A DNA stretch of 32,443 bases from NCBI GenBank assembly GCA_023665275.1, contig JAMPEF010000015.1, positions 1 to 32,443 of the forward strand. Reading direction: 5' to 3'. Within the stretch, counting starts at the first letter, position 1, and the number at the start of each line of letters is the position of its first letter. Below, one piece after another: positions 31,703-32,443 of this stretch. The stretch is from Alistipes senegalensis. Lineage in GTDB: Bacteria > Bacillota > Clostridia > Oscillospirales > Ruminococcaceae. Position numbers and translations under genes: made by a program. The notes below the pieces were generated by a model that was not told the DNA's origin, did not search any database, and was given only the letters and a program-made list of their open reading frames with translations.

Positions 31703-32443
31703 TCATTCATATGTATTATGAAATTCCGCCTGTTCAACAGGAAATCCAGAAAATACTGTTACAGTACAATTTTTCCTTAACAGCCTTGCTCTGCCGACCG
31801 CCTGTTCCAATTGCGATGACAGTAACCATAGCTGTATTCTACAGATAATCTTGTTCTCAAAAGTGTTAAGCCGGAAGTCGCAATTATTGTATTTTATTCT
31901 TCGGCAACACATATGAACGTCGCCCATGTAGCCCATTCTCATTGCGTACAGACCATAGACCACGTTGTTCATATTAAGCAGTCCGATAACCGCAATATCC
32001 TTTCCCCTGCTGTCATTCAGACCTTCAACATGCCAAAATGATATTTAGTGTTAAACTTATCTTCTATGCAGCTAAGCGTTATAACCACCTGATTTTCTGT
32101 CCGTTTCCTAAGTTCGTCTATTATTTTTTCATTTTCGTTGAAGAAAAATCTGCTGTATGAGTAATCTGTATACTGAATGACTTTACCCATATACTTAGCT
32201 TTCCGGCACTCATAAAAGTGAATTTTTCGGTGACTGTACAACATCTGATACAACGTATAATCAACCGTAGCCGACACAATAATCATCTTCACTTCGAGCA
32301 GAAACTTCTCATCAAGAAAATATACATTTTCATCGTCGACTGCAAAACATTCCGACTGCAACAAACTGTACAGGTTCACATCGACCTTATTTACAGCAAT
32401 TCCACTTTAGATTAATAATAGCCGCATGCAGAAAACCAATGGT
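31703..32443 (-). pseudogene. Frameshifted helicase C-terminal domain (copy 2)
   Basis: A second copy of the helicase fragment, broken into two frames. The upstream part (32379 to 32017) has MIIVSATVDYTL, QYTDYSYSR and CIEDKFNTKYHFG, then runs into a stop. The text resumes in another frame as VEGLNDSRGKDIAVIGLLN and continues through 31703 with LEQAVGRARLLR. A one-base deletion near 32030 explains this. A further frame break appears near 32395-32415, beyond which TIGFLHAAIINL continues to the right edge, so the original gene extends past the window. The copy shares its key motifs with the fragment at 30649-31275. Confidence 0.65.

Overview
The window looks like an AT-rich chromosome segment from a Gram-positive, low-GC anaerobe of the Clostridia, most likely Ruminococcus-like. 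The reasons are strong AGGAGG-type ribosome sites, frequent TTG starts, clostridial protein families (Leu-x-x-Gly heptad-repeat membrane proteins, AAA-ATPase-like/PDDEXK remnants) and phage and plasmid debris on both sides. The organism assignment is inference; no rRNA or marker gene is present.

Left flank (1-2860, + strand): the end of a prophage or phage-derived island with a small holin-like protein, an M23 endopeptidase, a Dam-type adenine methylase, a Mom-like DNA hypermodification protein and an XRE regulator, closed by a strong terminator. From 2860 to 5500 there is a decayed AAA-ATPase gene, an FAD/Rieske oxidoreductase, a small unknown protein and one doubtful ORF.

Centre (5543-29913, - strand): one long biosynthetic locus, read from high to low coordinates. 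An AraC-type regulator (28842-29780) is followed by a 21-bp-period direct repeat that overlaps the -35 region of a promoter. Then come a Sfp-type phosphopantetheinyl transferase, a formyltransferase, an aminoacyl-tRNA-synthetase-like amino acid:carrier-protein ligase, a PP-loop amidotransferase/thiolase-like enzyme, a carrier protein, a KAS III-like enzyme lacking the catalytic His, an AMP-dependent acyl ligase, a second carrier protein, a MacB-like ABC transporter with a giant heptad-repeat partner, a type II thioesterase, a 2093-residue NRPS (Cy-A-PCP-Cy-A-PCP), a SagB-type oxidase, a second thioesterase-like protein with Cys in place of Ser, and a frameshifted PCP-thioester reductase. Genes overlap or lie within a few tens of bases, so most are probably co-transcribed.

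Working model (inference): the ligase charges an amino acid onto a free carrier protein, and formyltransferase, PP-loop and KAS III-like enzymes tailor or transfer this starter. The NRPS adds two residues, the first predicted to be Cys and the second Cys-like. At least one is cyclised to a thiazoline and may be oxidised to a thiazole by the SagB-type enzyme. The chain would be passed by the Cys 'thioesterase' to a stand-alone PCP and released reductively as an aldehyde or alcohol. The AraC regulator and Cy-rich NRPS recall thiazoline metallophore loci, but the starter chemistry is unlike any such pathway I recognise. The frameshift in the reductase raises the question of whether the last step still works.

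Right flank (29914-32443): mobile-element debris, namely an IS1-like transposase scrap, a decayed and an intact excisionase-type HTH gene, and two tandem truncated copies of a helicase C-terminal domain.
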